Shown: positions 38,670 to 51,190 of the stretch, in pieces
How positions within the stretch are numbered: the first letter of the stretch is position 1
Layout: the number at the start of each line of letters is the position of its first letter
Made by a program: the position numbers and the translations under genes
The notes under the pieces: model-generated
Told to the model about the DNA's origin: nothing
Databases searched by the model: none
What the model saw: only the letters and a program-made list of their open reading frames with translations
NCBI GenBank assembly: GCA_002238665.1
Contig: MPMU01000002.1
Location: 1-64,000 of the forward strand
From: Gammaproteobacteria bacterium bin55
Lineage (GTDB): Bacteria > Pseudomonadota > Gammaproteobacteria > Pseudomonadales > Azotimanducaceae
Length of the DNA: 64,000 nt
Direction of reading: 5' to 3'

Positions 38670-40604
38670 ATGCCCTTAGAACAAAACTACTCAGCTTTAT
38701 CAATTCAAGTGCTCGGCGGCTTGGACCCTGTACGCCGACGCCCAGGAATGTACACGGACACCGCTTACCCTAACCATCTGGTTCAGGAAGTTGTGGACAA
38801 CAGCGTGGATGAAGCCCTCGCTGGATTCGCCACACACATTCATGTCGCAGTCCATGAAGACGGTCTCGTAGAGGTAGAGGATGACGGTCGAGGAATGCCA
38901 GTCGATATCCATCCGGACCATGATATTTCTGGCGTTGAGCTGATTCTCACACGACTACACGCCGGCAGTAAGTTTTCTAATCGCCATTACGAATTTGCTG
39001 GTGGACTACACGGTGTGGGTGTTTCCGTCGTTAATGCGCTATCCAACTCGCTAGAAACAAGAGTCAAGCGGAACGGCAAAATCTACCGTCAGCTTTATGA
39101 GAATGGGTATCCATCGACTACTCTGGAAGTGGTCGGCAAAGTGAACAAACGAGAGACAGGTACCTATATTGCTTTCCGCCCCAATACCGAACACTTTGAA
39201 CATGACCGCGTCAATCTAGCAAGACTGAAGCACATACTCAAAGCCAAAGCAATATTGTGTCCTGGACTAACCGTGACGCTGGCCCAACCTAAGGGAATGC
39301 TAGGGGATCCGTCTCCGGAAACGTGGAAATTTGAGGAAGGAATTGACGGATATTTAAGACAGTTCAGCAACGAAGAGTGTGTACCTTCGGAACCCTTTTC
39401 CCATCAATCACAAAAGAACGGACATGCTGTCGATTGGGCTGTTACCTGGAACCTTGGCGAAGACGATCTAATCACAGAAAGTTATGTAAATCTGATTCCC
39501 ACACGCCAAGGTGGTACACATGTGCTCGGATTACGCTCAGGTCTGACCGACGCGCTCCGAGAATTCTGTGAGTTCCACAATTTGTTGCCTCGAAACCTTA
39601 AATTGACTCCCGAAGATGTGTGGGACCGTTGCTCCTACGTATTGTCAGCCAAGACCAAGGAACCGCAGTTCAGTGGTCAAACGAAAGAACGACTTTCGTC
39701 TCGAGATTGCGGCACTTACATCAACGGTACGGCCAAGGATGCATTTAGTATATGGCTGAGCGAAAATCCGGATTACGGAAAGCAGATTGCCGAAAACACC
39801 ATTGCAAATGCTCAGCATCGTATTCAATCCAGTAAAAAGACAAAACGCAAAAAAATCGCCTCGGGACCCGCACTTCCAGGTAAGTTAGCAGATTGTTCAA
39901 CTCAGGATATCGATCAATCCGAACTGTTCTTGGTAGAGGGAGATTCTGCCGGTGGTTCTGCCAAACAAGCCCGAGATAGAGAGTTTCAGGCTGTTTTACC
40001 GCTTCGCGGCAAAATCAAAAATACGTGGGAAATGGCATCCTCGGAAATCCTTGATTCGCAAACTGTCAGGGATATATCTCTAGCCATTGGAGTCGAACCA
40101 GATTCAAAGGATCTTTCGAAATTACGGTATGGGAAAATTTGCATTCTCGCCGATGCCGATTCAGATGGTTCGCATATAGCCACATTGCTTTGTGCTTTAT
40201 TCTTCAGACATTTCAAAGCATTAATTGACCATAACCACTTGTTTATCGCGTTGCCGCCACTCTATCGCATCGATATTGGCAAGAACAAGCATTACGCAAT
40301 GAACGATAAAGAGCGGGATTCACTGTTGAATCAATTAACTCAAGAAAATTCAAGAAGTCGACCTATCGTCCAACGGTTCAAGGGCCTCGGCGAAATGACC
40401 CCTCTTCAACTTCGAGAAACCAGCATGTCGGTGGAAACACGTCATCTTCATAAATTGATGATTGATGAGTTCGCTCAAACACACGACATCATGGACAAAT
40501 TGCTCGCTAAAAAGCGCGCTCCAGATAGAAAAGTATGGTTGACTGAATACGGCGATCAAGTGATCTCGAAAATGTTCGACCAAGCAGAAGTGCATTCGGA
40601 TTAG
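38670..40604 (+). CDS. parE: DNA topoisomerase IV subunit B
   Basis: VRRRPGMYTD, VDNSVDEALAG, GGLHGVGVSVVNALS, LFLVEGDSAGGSAKQ. Confidence 0.98.
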   Translation: MPLEQNYSALSIQVLGGLDPVRRRPGMYTDTAYPNHLVQEVVDNSVDEALAGFATHIHVAVHEDGLVEVEDDGRGMPVDIHPDHDISGVELILTRLHAGSKFSNRHYEFAGGLHGVGVSVVNALSNSLETRVKRNGKIYRQLYENGYPSTTLEVVGKVNKRETGTYIAFRPNTEHFEHDRVNLARLKHILKAKAILCPGLTVTLAQPKGMLGDPSPETWKFEEGIDGYLRQFSNEECVPSEPFSHQSQKNGHAVDWAVTWNLGEDDLITESYVNLIPTRQGGTHVLGLRSGLTDALREFCEFHNLLPRNLKLTPEDVWDRCSYVLSAKTKEPQFSGQTKERLSSRDCGTYINGTAKDAFSIWLSENPDYGKQIAENTIANAQHRIQSSKKTKRKKIASGPALPGKLADCSTQDIDQSELFLVEGDSAGGSAKQARDREFQAVLPLRGKIKNTWEMASSEILDSQTVRDISLAIGVEPDSKDLSKLRYGKICILADADSDGSHIATLLCALFFRHFKALIDHNHLFIALPPLYRIDIGKNKHYAMNDKERDSLLNQLTQENSRSRPIVQRFKGLGEMTPLQLRETSMSVETRHLHKLMIDEFAQTHDIMDKLLAKKRAPDRKVWLTEYGDQVISKMFDQAEVHSD

Positions 40605-40627
40605 AAAAACCAGAGAGGTAAAAGACA

Positions 40628-42880
40628 GTGTCTGGTGATGGTCTAGATTTCAGCCCAGTTGTGCCTTCATTGACGATGCGGGAGTACACCGAAAAGGCGT
40701 ACTTGGATTACTCCATGTATGTGATCAATGATCGCGCTTTGCCGTTTATCGGTGACGGCTTAAAGCCGGTACAGCGTCGCATCATTTACACGATGTCTAC
40801 CTTAGGTATCACCAATCAGGCAAAGTTCGCGAAAAGCGCACGTACGATTGGCGAAGTGGTCGGTAAATACCATCCTCATGGCGAGGATGCTTGTTACGAG
40901 TCGATGGTTCTCATGTCTCAGTCGTTCTCGTTCCGGTACCCTTTGGTTGAAGGGCATGGAAACTGGGGTGCACCGGACGATCCGAAGTCGTTCGCGGCAA
41001 TGAGATACACCGAAGCCAGACTCTCAAAATGGGCTCCATTACTGCTGGACGAACTCAATCAAGGAACAGTTGAATTTGTCCAAAACTACGAGGGTTCGTT
41101 CACTGAACCGCGTTATCTACCTGCACAGATTCCTTTTCTGTTACTCAACGGTAGCATGGGAATCGCAGTGGGTATGGCCACCGATGTGCTCCCCCACAAT
41201 TTAGAGGAAGTGGTAGAAGCGTGTATTCAGCTCTTGAAGAACCGATCACTCTCAACAGAGCAGCTGCTTGAATACATTCAAGGACCGGATCTGCCAACGG
41301 GTGCGTTGATCCCCACGTCCAAGGAAGATCTTCATCAGGCATACGAAACCGGCCGTGGTGTCATTCGCTGTAGAGCGAAATATGTCGTTGAAAAAAACGG
41401 CGACATCGTTGTCACGGAACTGCCCTATCAGAGTTCTCCTGCGAATTGTCTAAAACAGATCGCAGCACAAATGACAGATAAAAAATTGCCATATTTGAAC
41501 GATTTACGCGACGAGTCCGATTACGAACATCCCACACGATTAGTTCTCGTGCCACGGTCCAAGCGCGTTGATGTAGAACGTCTAATGAGTCATTTGTACG
41601 CCACCACGGATCTTGAGCGCGCACTGAAATTCAACTTAAATGTCATTGGACTGGATCTCAAACCAAGAACCATGTCGCTCAAACAAATATTGCTTGAGTG
41701 GCTGGATTTCCGTCGCAGCTGCGTCACACGCCGCATTCAATACCGAGTAGCGGCGATCGAAAAGAGACTGCACACGATTGAAGGCTTCCTTGTGGCCTTC
41801 AATCACCTAGACGAAGTAATTGAGATCGTTCGCGACAGCGAAAATCCAGAAGACGAGCTAGTTAAGAGATTTGATCTATCTAGAGAGCAAGCTCATGCCA
41901 TTTTGGAATTGCGCCTCAGGCAACTCGCTCGTTTGCAGGAGAACGCACTCAGAAAGGAACACGCGGAGCTAGTCGACGAGAACAAGAAACTACAGGCAAT
42001 TCTCAACTCTAAACAGAGAATGAATACGCTGATCTCAAAAGAACTGAAAGAAGCGCAATCTAAATTTCGCGACGATCGGCGCACCCAAATTTTGGCTGCA
42101 TCAGATTCCAGAGCTTACAGCGAAGAAGAGTTGTTGATCACAGAACCTGTGACAGTCATTCTTTCAGCCAAAGGCTGGGTGAGGTCTACTCGAGGTCATA
42201 ACACGGAGCCTGCCACAATGCCTTATCGAGAAGGAGACTCCTATCTCGGTAGCATACAAACTAAGAACACATCCAGTTCAATTTTCTTTGATAGCACTGG
42301 TAAAGCGTACTCATGTGCGGTACGGGACTTACCATCTGCTCGTGGTCAGGGTGAACCGCTGACCAGTCGTTTTCAACTACCTTCCAATGCCTCAATTGTG
42401 AGTGTATTGAGTGCTGAGTGTCAAGAGTATCTCGTTACAACCAACGAAGGCACAGGATTTCGAGTGGGGAAAGATTCCCTGCTTGCACTAAAGAAAAGCG
42501 GAAAGCAAGTCGTGAAGTTACGACCCAATCGCACACTCCTAGATCCCCAAGAGATTACCGACGAAACACACTATGCGTGTGTGACCAACGACGGTTATAT
42601 GGTGATCTCAAAACTCGAGAATCTGCCGCTCCAAAATAGTGGCATCGGGATCAAGTTAATTAGTATCCCAGCAGCCAGACTGAAGGCAAGTAAAGAGGAA
42701 TTAGCGTTCGTAGGCGTACTCTCGCTAGAAGACACGATCAAGCTTTCAGTCGGGAAACGCATATTTTTGATTCGACCCAAGATTCTAACCACCTATTTAG
42801 GGGAACGAACTCAACGTGGTATTCGCTTACCTCAAGGATTTCGTAGCGTCAAGGAATTAGAGGTTATTAGAAAGGACTAG
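40628..42880 (+). CDS. parC: DNA topoisomerase IV subunit A
   Basis: [59 protein letters not shown] start. Confidence 0.98.
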   Translation: MSGDGLDFSPVVPSLTMREYTEKAYLDYSMYVINDRALPFIGDGLKPVQRRIIYTMSTLGITNQAKFAKSARTIGEVVGKYHPHGEDACYESMVLMSQSFSFRYPLVEGHGNWGAPDDPKSFAAMRYTEARLSKWAPLLLDELNQGTVEFVQNYEGSFTEPRYLPAQIPFLLLNGSMGIAVGMATDVLPHNLEEVVEACIQLLKNRSLSTEQLLEYIQGPDLPTGALIPTSKEDLHQAYETGRGVIRCRAKYVVEKNGDIVVTELPYQSSPANCLKQIAAQMTDKKLPYLNDLRDESDYEHPTRLVLVPRSKRVDVERLMSHLYATTDLERALKFNLNVIGLDLKPRTMSLKQILLEWLDFRRSCVTRRIQYRVAAIEKRLHTIEGFLVAFNHLDEVIEIVRDSENPEDELVKRFDLSREQAHAILELRLRQLARLQENALRKEHAELVDENKKLQAILNSKQRMNTLISKELKEAQSKFRDDRRTQILAASDSRAYSEEELLITEPVTVILSAKGWVRSTRGHNTEPATMPYREGDSYLGSIQTKNTSSSIFFDSTGKAYSCAVRDLPSARGQGEPLTSRFQLPSNASIVSVLSAECQEYLVTTNEGTGFRVGKDSLLALKKSGKQVVKLRPNRTLLDPQEITDETHYACVTNDGYMVISKLENLPLQNSGIGIKLISIPAARLKASKEELAFVGVLSLEDTIKLSVGKRIFLIRPKILTTYLGERTQRGIRLPQGFRSVKELEVIRKD

Positions 42881-43907
42881 TACCCTTCGTCGAGCGACTA
42901 AGTTGAAGAGGCTGTAGTTCTTTTGACTTTGCGCCCGGTATTTCTCGGACTAATTTAGGTACCAAATATCCCGATAGCTGCGCCTGAAGTTTGCGATAAA
43001 TCCTTACTGCTTGTTGCTCAGAAACTTCAAAATGTGCGGTGCCTTCCACTCTGTCCAGCATGTTCAGGTAGTACGGTAACACTCGACTCTCGAATAATTT
43101 TTCGGATAGCGAAGCGAGAACCTCAGGCGAGTCGTTGACACCTTTTAAAAGCACACTTTGATTGAGCAATATGTGCTTGTCGTCAGCCAACATTTTGAGT
43201 GCTAAAGACACCTCCGAGTCAATTTCGGCCGGGTGATTAAAGTGCAGGACAAAAATGACCTTTTTACTCAAGCCGCGAAGAAGCTCTCGTAAGCCGGCCG
43301 TAACCCTTTGAGGAATGACCACCGGTAGCCGTGTATGGATGCGAATACGGTCAAGGTGTTTAATTGAATCAAGCTGCTCAAATAAGCGACCTAGCTGTTT
43401 ATCCGACAGAATCAACGGGTCGCCACCCGACAGAATCACTTCTTTTATGGAAGAATCTGACTCAATGCTACCCAACGAGGTTGAACTCGGAGCTACCACG
43501 TTCTCAGCGTATGGAAAAGATCTTCTGAAACAATAACGACAGTTAACTGCACAGGCAGACGTGGTGATCAGCAACACCCTACCCTGATACTTCTGAAGCA
43601 CTCCTTGTCCAATCATTGATTTGGATTCCAGCAATGGGTCTGGTGAAAAACCTACGACCTGCCGTGATTCGGCTACGTGAGGCACCACCTGTAACAAGAG
43701 TGGGTCGGTAAGATCCTTTTTCTTAATGCGACTCAGATATGGTTCGGGCACTCTAATGGGAAAATCCCTTGCCTCATACCACTGGCTTGGCAACGACTCA
43801 AAGCCTAGTTTTCGACTGAGATCTTCTACGGTTCGAACGGCATTTTTCAGTAACAGTCGCCAATCCGTTTCCAAAACACTGATGCTTTCTTCCACTTCTG
43901 TATTCAC
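42867..43907 (-). CDS. epmB: EF-P beta-lysylation protein (lysine 2,3-aminomutase-like radical SAM)
   Basis: [15 protein letters not shown] radical SAM motif; [15 protein letters not shown]; near efp. Confidence 0.92.
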   Translation of the reverse strand: MNTEVEESISVLETDWRLLLKNAVRTVEDLSRKLGFESLPSQWYEARDFPIRVPEPYLSRIKKKDLTDPLLLQVVPHVAESRQVVGFSPDPLLESKSMIGQGVLQKYQGRVLLITTSACAVNCRYCFRRSFPYAENVVAPSSTSLGSIESDSSIKEVILSGGDPLILSDKQLGRLFEQLDSIKHLDRIRIHTRLPVVIPQRVTAGLRELLRGLSKKVIFVLHFNHPAEIDSEVSLALKMLADDKHILLNQSVLLKGVNDSPEVLASLSEKLFESRVLPYYLNMLDRVEGTAHFEVSEQQAVRIYRKLQAQLSGYLVPKLVREIPGAKSKELQPLQLSRSTKGTSPF

Positions 43908-44113
43908 TAGGAATTGAGAGCTCCGCTCATCTTAATGCAAACCAAGAATTTTGGAGCTTACATACTTGATTACAACCTGTCAAACGCAGTTCCTTTGATA
44001 TTGTCACTGCTTCCTTTAAGGAATCCAGTTTCGCAATACACTTCCCAGATCTGAAGTTGTGGTAGAACACATAAATTAAATCAATTCTGTACGGACAATC
44101 ATTGGCTTGTTGA

Positions 44114-44959
44114 TCATAGAATCTCTTCCTTCGCACCTGCTACCAGAAATGGCATTTCAGGGTACGACAAGGGTATTTGATCAGACCTCCCTCCCCACTG
44201 GAATTCAGATTTCACGTTGGTGTCACCGAATCGAAACAGGATACCGACCTCTATGCCAAATGGCCTCATGTTCTCTACCGTATCGGCATTGATGTCAATC
44301 CCTTTTAAGCTGCGTAACCAAAACTTGGGTTTCCCAAAGTTACTAGACACTTGATAACCGGACATTTGGATAGTCAGTTCACGAAGCAATGCTTGTGGAT
44401 CATCCAGATAATAAGACTGATCCTCGGTAAGCCTCATGGGAATATTCATCTGCACGGAATCTGTTTCCATAGACAGGTATGCCACGAGTGTAGCATGGTC
44501 AGGTAGTTGCAATTGATTTCTGTTTGTCAGCACCCTGATGTTGAAAATTTCGACTAACCTGTCCGTAATCTGTGCATCCGACCTCGTCCCGTCGTCCACT
44601 TCGTGAAGCACATTCACGAGAGGCACGTCCCCAAATCGATCCCACCACACCGGCAGGACATCCGAGATCATGAGTGGGTGCGTAGTGAAGGCTACGCGTC
44701 GTCCGTCCTCAGTTGGATTGGCGTGCGTCCACAAATCAAATCCAAACAAATCATCTTTTCGGGCGTCTTCCCAAAATTTCGAGCTCTCCCTGAGTCTGGC
44801 TTCCTGCTTTGTCTGCTTCTCTTCCAATTCGGCCGGGTCCAAGGACAAAACCTCTAGGGACATTACCTCTGCTCCAGATGTTGAGCCTATGACAACGACT
44901 GTACCCAGCATCAGCGATCGAAACTGTTGCCGTACACATGCTACGAGTCTAATCCACAT
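44114..44959 (-). CDS. Hypothetical secreted protein between epmB and efp
   Basis: Start at ATG 44959 with strong RBS AGGAGG on minus strand; signal-like N-terminus (VVVIGSTSGAEV). Confidence 0.7.
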   Translation of the reverse strand: MWIRLVACVRQQFRSLMLGTVVVIGSTSGAEVMSLEVLSLDPAELEEKQTKQEARLRESSKFWEDARKDDLFGFDLWTHANPTEDGRRVAFTTHPLMISDVLPVWWDRFGDVPLVNVLHEVDDGTRSDAQITDRLVEIFNIRVLTNRNQLQLPDHATLVAYLSMETDSVQMNIPMRLTEDQSYYLDDPQALLRELTIQMSGYQVSSNFGKPKFWLRSLKGIDINADTVENMRPFGIEVGILFRFGDTNVKSEFQWGGRSDQIPLSYPEMPFLVAGAKEEIL

Positions 44960-45288
44960 ACTGTTCCTCCTAGAAGTATTTCGTTTTCGACAAAACAACG
45001 ACACACAAATATACACAAGTTCAGATGCGAGTTAAATAGCGTGAATAGCAGGTCGATCCATTCATAAGCGCTTCCCTTGCACAGAATTACCTAGACAGTT
45101 CTACCAGCGAGGCAGCAACGAGCTCAAACCAAAAAATCTGCGAAGAAATCCTAAGCGTGCATGTCACATTAGATCTCAAGCTTTGGATCGATCCTCAGAA
45201 CATTGAACCTTGGGTCAATAGTATTAAGGTGGAAATATGTGAACTGCAGATTTTTAAAATTGAAACTTGAACAACGCTACTGCTTTTT

Positions 45289-45861
45289 ATGGTCAATTAC
45301 GCTACCAAGGAATTCCGCCCCGGGCTAAAGGTCCTTCTTGAGGGGGAGCCATGCTCTATCTTAGAGGCGGAATTCGTGAAACCTGGTAAAGGAAATGCCT
45401 TTACCCGTGCAAAATTCCGAAATCTAATCACTGGTCGAGTCTGGGAGCGAACTATTCGTAGTGGTGAAACGATGCCTAGCGCAGATGTGAGCGAACAGGA
45501 AATGGAGTACCTCTATTCGGACGGCGAGTTTTACCACTTTATGAGAACTGACGATAGTTATGAGCAGTTATCTGCATCTGAAACAGTGGTTGGTGATGCG
45601 AGAAATTGGCTACTCGATACAGTTAGATGCACCGTGACGTTGTGGAACGATCAACCCATCTCTGTCGTCCCGCCAAACTTTGTAGACCTCAAGGTCACCG
45701 ACACCGACCCGGGACTTCGAGGTGACACCGCCCAAGGTGGCAGTAAGCCAGCCACATTGGAGACTGGTGCTGTCGTCACCGTCCCACTATTTATCGAGAT
45801 TGGCGACGCTCTCCGTATCGATACAAGAACCGGCGAGTACGTCAGTCGCGCTAAAGACTAG
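45289..45861 (+). CDS. efp: Elongation factor P
   Basis: [48 protein letters not shown]. Confidence 0.97.
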   Translation: MVNYATKEFRPGLKVLLEGEPCSILEAEFVKPGKGNAFTRAKFRNLITGRVWERTIRSGETMPSADVSEQEMEYLYSDGEFYHFMRTDDSYEQLSASETVVGDARNWLLDTVRCTVTLWNDQPISVVPPNFVDLKVTDTDPGLRGDTAQGGSKPATLETGAVVTVPLFIEIGDALRIDTRTGEYVSRAKD

Positions 45862-45911
45862 TTACTTCGTGGATTCATCGGAATCCAAGCAAAGAAACTC
45901 CTTTCTACAAA

Positions 45912-47591
45912 TTAGTTCGACAGGTACTTGTCTGTCACTGCACCTTCGCTCGCAGAAGTGACCAGCTGAGCATATTTCGCCAATGTACCTCGTTGAGTGT
46001 AAGGCTCAGGTGGAGTCCAATTCCTGCGTCGTTCCTGTAGTTCTTCTTCATTCAGGTGCACATTGATCTCCTTCGTGATGGCGTTAATAGTTAACTTATC
46101 GCCGTCCCGCAACAACCCGATGGGACCAGCTTCGTAAGCTTCTGGCGTCACGTGACCCACGACAAAGCCTGACGACCCACCAGAAAAACGTCCGTCCGTA
46201 ATTAAAGCAACCTTCCCTGCCAATCCTCGCCCATTCAAAGCACTGGTCGGACTTAACATCTCTCTCATTCCGGGTCCGCCTTTCGGTCCTTCGTAACGAA
46301 TCACCACGACATCGCCTTCCTTTACGGTTCCATCCATAATCGCAGACATCCCTGCCTCCTCGCCATGGAACACCCGTGCAGTGCCTGTGAATTCCTCGCC
46401 TTCGTGGCCCGTGATCTTCGCCACAGAACCTTCAGGAGCAACATTACCTCGAAGAATCACAAGATGGCTATCCGGTTTTATCGGATTATCCAATGAACGA
46501 ATAATCTTTTGACTGTCTGGATAGGGACTAACTTCAGCAAGATCCTCAGCAAGTGTATGTCCAGTGATCGTCATGCAGTCGCCGACCAGTAATCCCTCGT
46601 CTAGGAGGATTTTCATTAATGGTCGAATGCCACCGATCTCAATCAATTCTGACATTGCATACTGCCCGGCAGGTCTCATATCTGCCAATACGGGCACTCG
46701 TTTGCCAATCGCCGAAAAATCATCGAGTGATAGAGGAATACCGGCAGAATGAGCGATCGCCAACAAATGTAGCACGGCGTTCGTCGAGCCTTCAAGTGCA
46801 ATCACCAGCGTGATGGCATTCTCGAACGACTCCCGACACAAAATATCAGAGGGTTTTAGGTCCGCTTCAACCAAGCGAGTAACCGCTACCCCAGCCTGAT
46901 AGCTCTCATCCCGTTTCGCCTGGCTTACAGCCTCTTGCGAGGATGAATTTGGTAGAGCTAACCCAAGTGCTTCTATCGCGGAAGCCATTGTGTTTGCGGT
47001 ATACATGCCAGCACATGATCCAGGTCCAGGAATCGCAGTTTGCTCTACATCCTTCAATTCTTCAGCACTGATAAGACCTTCAGCTCTCGAACCAACCGCC
47101 TCAAACACTGAAATAATGTCGCGCCGTTTAACACCCATCTGGATCGTGCCACCGTACACAAACACGGATGGTCGATTCAAGCGAGCCATCGCCATGGCAC
47201 ACGCTGGCATGTTCTTATCACAGCCGCCTATCGCCACAAAACCGTCGAATCCTTGAGCTCCGACTACGGTTTCAATCGAATCTGCAATCACTTCTCGACT
47301 GACCAGTGAATACCGCATACCTGGAGTACCCATCGAGATACCATCAGACACTGTGATCGTATTGAATTGGACACTTTTCCCCCCAGCCTCGTCTGCACCG
47401 CTCGCAGCATGGTCCGCCAGCTGATTGATGTGCATATTGCAGGGAGTTACATTGGACCAAGTAGAGGCAATTCCAATTTGTGGTTTTCGGAAGTCTTCCT
47501 CCTTAAACCCCACTGGGTACAACATCGCACGACTAGGTGCTTGCTCTACTCCGTCGACAATTACGGATGAATACGGACGCTTTGTTGGCAT
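45912..47591 (-). CDS. ilvD: Dihydroxy-acid dehydratase
   Basis: [66 protein letters not shown]. Confidence 0.98.
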   Translation of the reverse strand: MPTKRPYSSVIVDGVEQAPSRAMLYPVGFKEEDFRKPQIGIASTWSNVTPCNMHINQLADHAASGADEAGGKSVQFNTITVSDGISMGTPGMRYSLVSREVIADSIETVVGAQGFDGFVAIGGCDKNMPACAMAMARLNRPSVFVYGGTIQMGVKRRDIISVFEAVGSRAEGLISAEELKDVEQTAIPGPGSCAGMYTANTMASAIEALGLALPNSSSQEAVSQAKRDESYQAGVAVTRLVEADLKPSDILCRESFENAITLVIALEGSTNAVLHLLAIAHSAGIPLSLDDFSAIGKRVPVLADMRPAGQYAMSELIEIGGIRPLMKILLDEGLLVGDCMTITGHTLAEDLAEVSPYPDSQKIIRSLDNPIKPDSHLVILRGNVAPEGSVAKITGHEGEEFTGTARVFHGEEAGMSAIMDGTVKEGDVVVIRYEGPKGGPGMREMLSPTSALNGRGLAGKVALITDGRFSGGSSGFVVGHVTPEAYEAGPIGLLRDGDKLTINAITKEINVHLNEEELQERRRNWTPPEPYTQRGTLAKYAQLVTSASEGAVTDKYLSN

Positions 47592-47595
47592 ATTT

Positions 47596-48849
47596 CTAAG
47601 TCAGTTGTTTGATAAATGGTTTTGAATTACGGATCGCAGAATATCGTTCTAATCTAGTAGATGGTAAGTCACCCATGTGCATGGGTGCATACCCATTCTC
47701 TTCAAACCAGTCCATAGCGTTCACGGTAAGAACATAAACAGACGTGGCACCCCGCCGTTTCGCTTCGGATTCTGCAGCTTGCAACAATTGTCGACCTACG
47801 TTTGCACCTTGGTAAGAAGAATCGGTGACCAAGCTCCCGATTTCTATCATCGTTGCATCGGTATCGTAGAGCGCAACACAACCGATCACCACGCCATCCA
47901 GTTCCGATATTAAAAAATGCTCAGGTTCTTCTACCAATCGTGCACGCGATCGATCCAGCAATATACCTTCTTCCTCTAGCGGCTTAAGCAATTCTGCTAT
48001 TGCACTGATATCGTCAGTAGTCGCAGGTCGAATATCCCTATAAGAAGCATCTGAAATTTGAGTCCCCACACCACTTGCCGTAAAGAGTTCCTGCAACAAC
48101 GAGCCGTCTATTTCGTGCGAAATCACATGCGCGCGAGCTACCCCTTCCTTACACGCATCTCCTAATGTTTGTAGTTGACGCTGCAATTCAGGCGCTAGTG
48201 GAATCTCTGCTAAGACTTCGTCTAACGCTTGCGTCGTTAAGTCAGAGTGATCTCCTAACTTGGCAATCGGTCCCATCAGAATGAGCTTATCCGCACCAAG
48301 ACTGACAGCCACTTTTTGAGCAACTTCATTGCTATCCAAGGCATACATTACACCAGATGAACTGTGTCCCAAAGGTGGAACCAATACCACTATTCCTGCC
48401 TCGAGCAACTTTCTAATCTCCCCTTCATGAACTTTTCTAGTTTCACCAGCAAATTGCATGTCCACGCCCTGCACAATGCCTCTGGGTTTAGCCTGCAGAA
48501 AATTTCCCGACACCAATGGCACATGCCTGCTGTGAAACTGGCTACCTGGTACACCGGTGGCGAACTCCGCTTCCAAGTGATTACGTAATTGACCTACTTG
48601 ACCAAGGTACTCAGCTAAGCCATCGCTATCTAGTGGATGTGATCCGATACCACTGCCACACCGCAACTCCGGTACCAGGACGACTCGAACACCCATGACA
48701 TGAAGCAAAGCCAAGTCGTGGACTATGTTCGTAAGAAGCTCGTGCGCTAATGCCTCTTCCGTGAAGTAGACCAGAAAAACCTTGTTTCGGTGAGCTCTGA
48801 TATACGGGGAAGAACTCCGAAACCATTGAGCGAACTTCGCGGAATCCAT
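47596..48849 (-). CDS. argA: Amino-acid N-acetyltransferase
   Basis: N-terminal amino-acid-kinase-like domain ([24 protein letters not shown]) plus C-terminal GNAT domain ([15 protein letters not shown]). Confidence 0.94.
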   Translation of the reverse strand: MDSAKFAQWFRSSSPYIRAHRNKVFLVYFTEEALAHELLTNIVHDLALLHVMGVRVVLVPELRCGSGIGSHPLDSDGLAEYLGQVGQLRNHLEAEFATGVPGSQFHSRHVPLVSGNFLQAKPRGIVQGVDMQFAGETRKVHEGEIRKLLEAGIVVLVPPLGHSSSGVMYALDSNEVAQKVAVSLGADKLILMGPIAKLGDHSDLTTQALDEVLAEIPLAPELQRQLQTLGDACKEGVARAHVISHEIDGSLLQELFTASGVGTQISDASYRDIRPATTDDISAIAELLKPLEEEGILLDRSRARLVEEPEHFLISELDGVVIGCVALYDTDATMIEIGSLVTDSSYQGANVGRQLLQAAESEAKRRGATSVYVLTVNAMDWFEENGYAPMHMGDLPSTRLERYSAIRNSKPFIKQLT

Positions 48850-48887
48850 GTTCTAAAGGAGAGCTAGGTTGACTCCCTGACGAATAC

Positions 48888-50039
48888 CTATCTGTCTACG
48901 CAATACTGGTGAATTAGATGTTCAAGTACTTTCTGACTAGGTTCGATTTGCGCCAATTCAAGGTACTCATTGGCTTGATGGGCTTGGTCAATGGATCCCG
49001 GACCAAAGACCACTGTTTCCATACCTAATTCACTAAAAAACGGTGCTTCTGTTCCAAACGAAACAGTTGTTGATTTCTTAGCGACGGATTTTTCCAGCGT
49101 CTTTAGTAAACAACCATCCGTATCAGTCTGATACGCAGGAATTGCCGGAGAATCCATGATGAATTCCACCTGTGCGCCGAATTTTTCGGCAACTGAATCA
49201 ACGAGCTGGTTCATTTCCTCAAAAGTCAACTCGTGATCAATTCCCGGTAGCAATCTCAAATCAAACTGAAGTTCGGCACTTGAACAGATTCGATTGGCAC
49301 TATCGCCCGCATGAAGGCAACCTAGATTCATCGTTGGATAGCACACTTTAAAAGCTGTATTTCGATACTTCGATCTCAATCTTGATCTATATTCAACCAA
49401 TTCGTTCATAACGGCATTCGCGACATCTAAGGCGTTACAACCCGCTTCGGGGTTGGACGAGTGTCCAGCTCGGCCTTGGACTTTTATCCGCATTAACATC
49501 ACACCTTTATGAGCAAATACCGGTGTCATGCCTGTCGGCTCACCAATGACACAAACACTCGCTTTGGGTTTACCAATCTCCGTCAAATACCGGGCACCGG
49601 ACATTGAAGATTCTTCGTCTGCTGTTGCGACAATCGTGATAGGTTCTCTTAATCGACATTCCGAAAATGCAGCGGCAGCGGAGAGAGCAACAGGAAAAAA
49701 ACCTTTCATATCACAGGTACCTAACCCAAAAACGCGATCTTCGGATTTAACTAGGTCCCAGGGATCTGTATGCCAAAGTCGCTCGTCCGTTGGTACGGTA
49801 TCGGTGTGTCCTGCAAATACGATGCCTTGCTCACCCGTACCCTTAGTCGCTACAAGATTTTTCTTCTTCGGGTCGGAAGGAAGTGTCAGGACCTCAACTC
49901 TAAAATTCAAAGAATCCAACCAATCAGCCAGGTAGGTCACAACTGTTGCATTGCTTTGGTCAAGCGATTCGTTCAAACTACTCACTGACGGAGCTTGTAC
50001 CAAATGCCTAAGCATCTCTAGATGAGTAGGGTGCGACAT
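48888..50039 (-). CDS. argE: Acetylornithine deacetylase
   Basis: FAGHTDTVPTDERLWHTDPWDL, GLGTCDMKGFFPVALSAA, TADEESSMSGARYL; probable start at internal Met (50039). Confidence 0.92.
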   Translation of the reverse strand: MSHPTHLEMLRHLVQAPSVSSLNESLDQSNATVVTYLADWLDSLNFRVEVLTLPSDPKKKNLVATKGTGEQGIVFAGHTDTVPTDERLWHTDPWDLVKSEDRVFGLGTCDMKGFFPVALSAAAAFSECRLREPITIVATADEESSMSGARYLTEIGKPKASVCVIGEPTGMTPVFAHKGVMLMRIKVQGRAGHSSNPEAGCNALDVANAVMNELVEYRSRLRSKYRNTAFKVCYPTMNLGCLHAGDSANRICSSAELQFDLRLLPGIDHELTFEEMNQLVDSVAEKFGAQVEFIMDSPAIPAYQTDTDGCLLKTLEKSVAKKSTTVSFGTEAPFFSELGMETVVFGPGSIDQAHQANEYLELAQIEPSQKVLEHLIHQYCVDR

Positions 50040-50197
50040 GTGAGTCCGGGTATTACGGTTGGAGTAAGGTTTGGGGAAATTAAACAAACCTTGATTTACT
50101 TGCTAATTATGCAAAGCCACCCATTTGAGTTCGACCGGTGAGTGCTCGAGATTCTGAGGGTAGGCAAATTTTTTCACAAGCTAGTGGTATTTAACTC

Positions 50198-51133
50198 ATG
50201 GCAGATGATCGTACTTCCTTTGCAAATCGCGACGGAGTCATCTGGCAGGACGGGGACTTAGTTCCTTGGCGTTCTGCAACAACCCACGTCCTCACACATA
50301 CAATCCATTATGGGGTAGGAGTATTTGAAGGCATACGAGCGTATGCCACTCCCAAAGGAACTTCAGTTTTTCGATTGCGCGAACATACGCGACGGTTATT
50401 CGATTCCGCTCAAATTGTCCGAATGGATATCCCATTCTCAAGGGAAGAGTTAATCAAGGCTCAATTAGAGGTGATCAAAGCTAACGAACTGGAGGAATGC
50501 TATGTGCGCCCGGTCGTTTACTATGGTTCAGAAGCGATGGGGTTGAGGGCAGAAAATCTCTCTGTGCATGTTTCTATTGGTTGCTGGCCTTGGCCTGACT
50601 ACATGGACGCTGATTCTCAAGAAAGAGGCATTTGTGTAGGTACCTCTTCTCTCACTCGACACCACGTAAATATCAGTATGTGCAAAGCAAAGGTAAGTGG
50701 AAATTACGTGAATTCGATTCTTGCGCTGTCGGAAGCACGAGACGGCGGGTACGACGAAGCACTGATGTTAGACAATGAAGGTTATGTCGCCGAAGGGACG
50801 GGCGAGAACGTGTTCATGATTCGGGACGGAGTCATCCATACGCCGCAACTGACTTCGTGCTTACCTGGAATCACTCGAGACTCAATACTGGCGTTCGCAA
50901 ATGAGCTAGGCTACAAGGTGATTGAACGTAATATCACCAGAGACGAGTTCTATATCGCTGACGAGGCGTTCTTCACCGGCACTGCGGCGGAAGTCTTACC
51001 AATCCGAGAACTAGACCATCGAGTCATAGGAAACGGTAATCGAGGACCCGTGACAGAAAAACTGCAAACCATGTACATGGAAGAGGTCCGAGGTATCCGT
51101 GAGAACTATCCCGAATGGCATACCGTCATCTAG
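50198..51133 (+). CDS. ilvE: Branched-chain amino-acid aminotransferase
   Basis: THTIHYGVGVFEGIRAYATPKGTSVFRLREHTRRLFDSA, CKAKVSGNYVNSILALSEA, GTAAEVLPI. Confidence 0.97.
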   Translation: MADDRTSFANRDGVIWQDGDLVPWRSATTHVLTHTIHYGVGVFEGIRAYATPKGTSVFRLREHTRRLFDSAQIVRMDIPFSREELIKAQLEVIKANELEECYVRPVVYYGSEAMGLRAENLSVHVSIGCWPWPDYMDADSQERGICVGTSSLTRHHVNISMCKAKVSGNYVNSILALSEARDGGYDEALMLDNEGYVAEGTGENVFMIRDGVIHTPQLTSCLPGITRDSILAFANELGYKVIERNITRDEFYIADEAFFTGTAAEVLPIRELDHRVIGNGNRGPVTEKLQTMYMEEVRGIRENYPEWHTVI

Positions 51134-51190
51134 ATTAGTCCATTTGACTACTTGATCGACATCTAACTTGGACTTCGCTGAGCAGAATCA

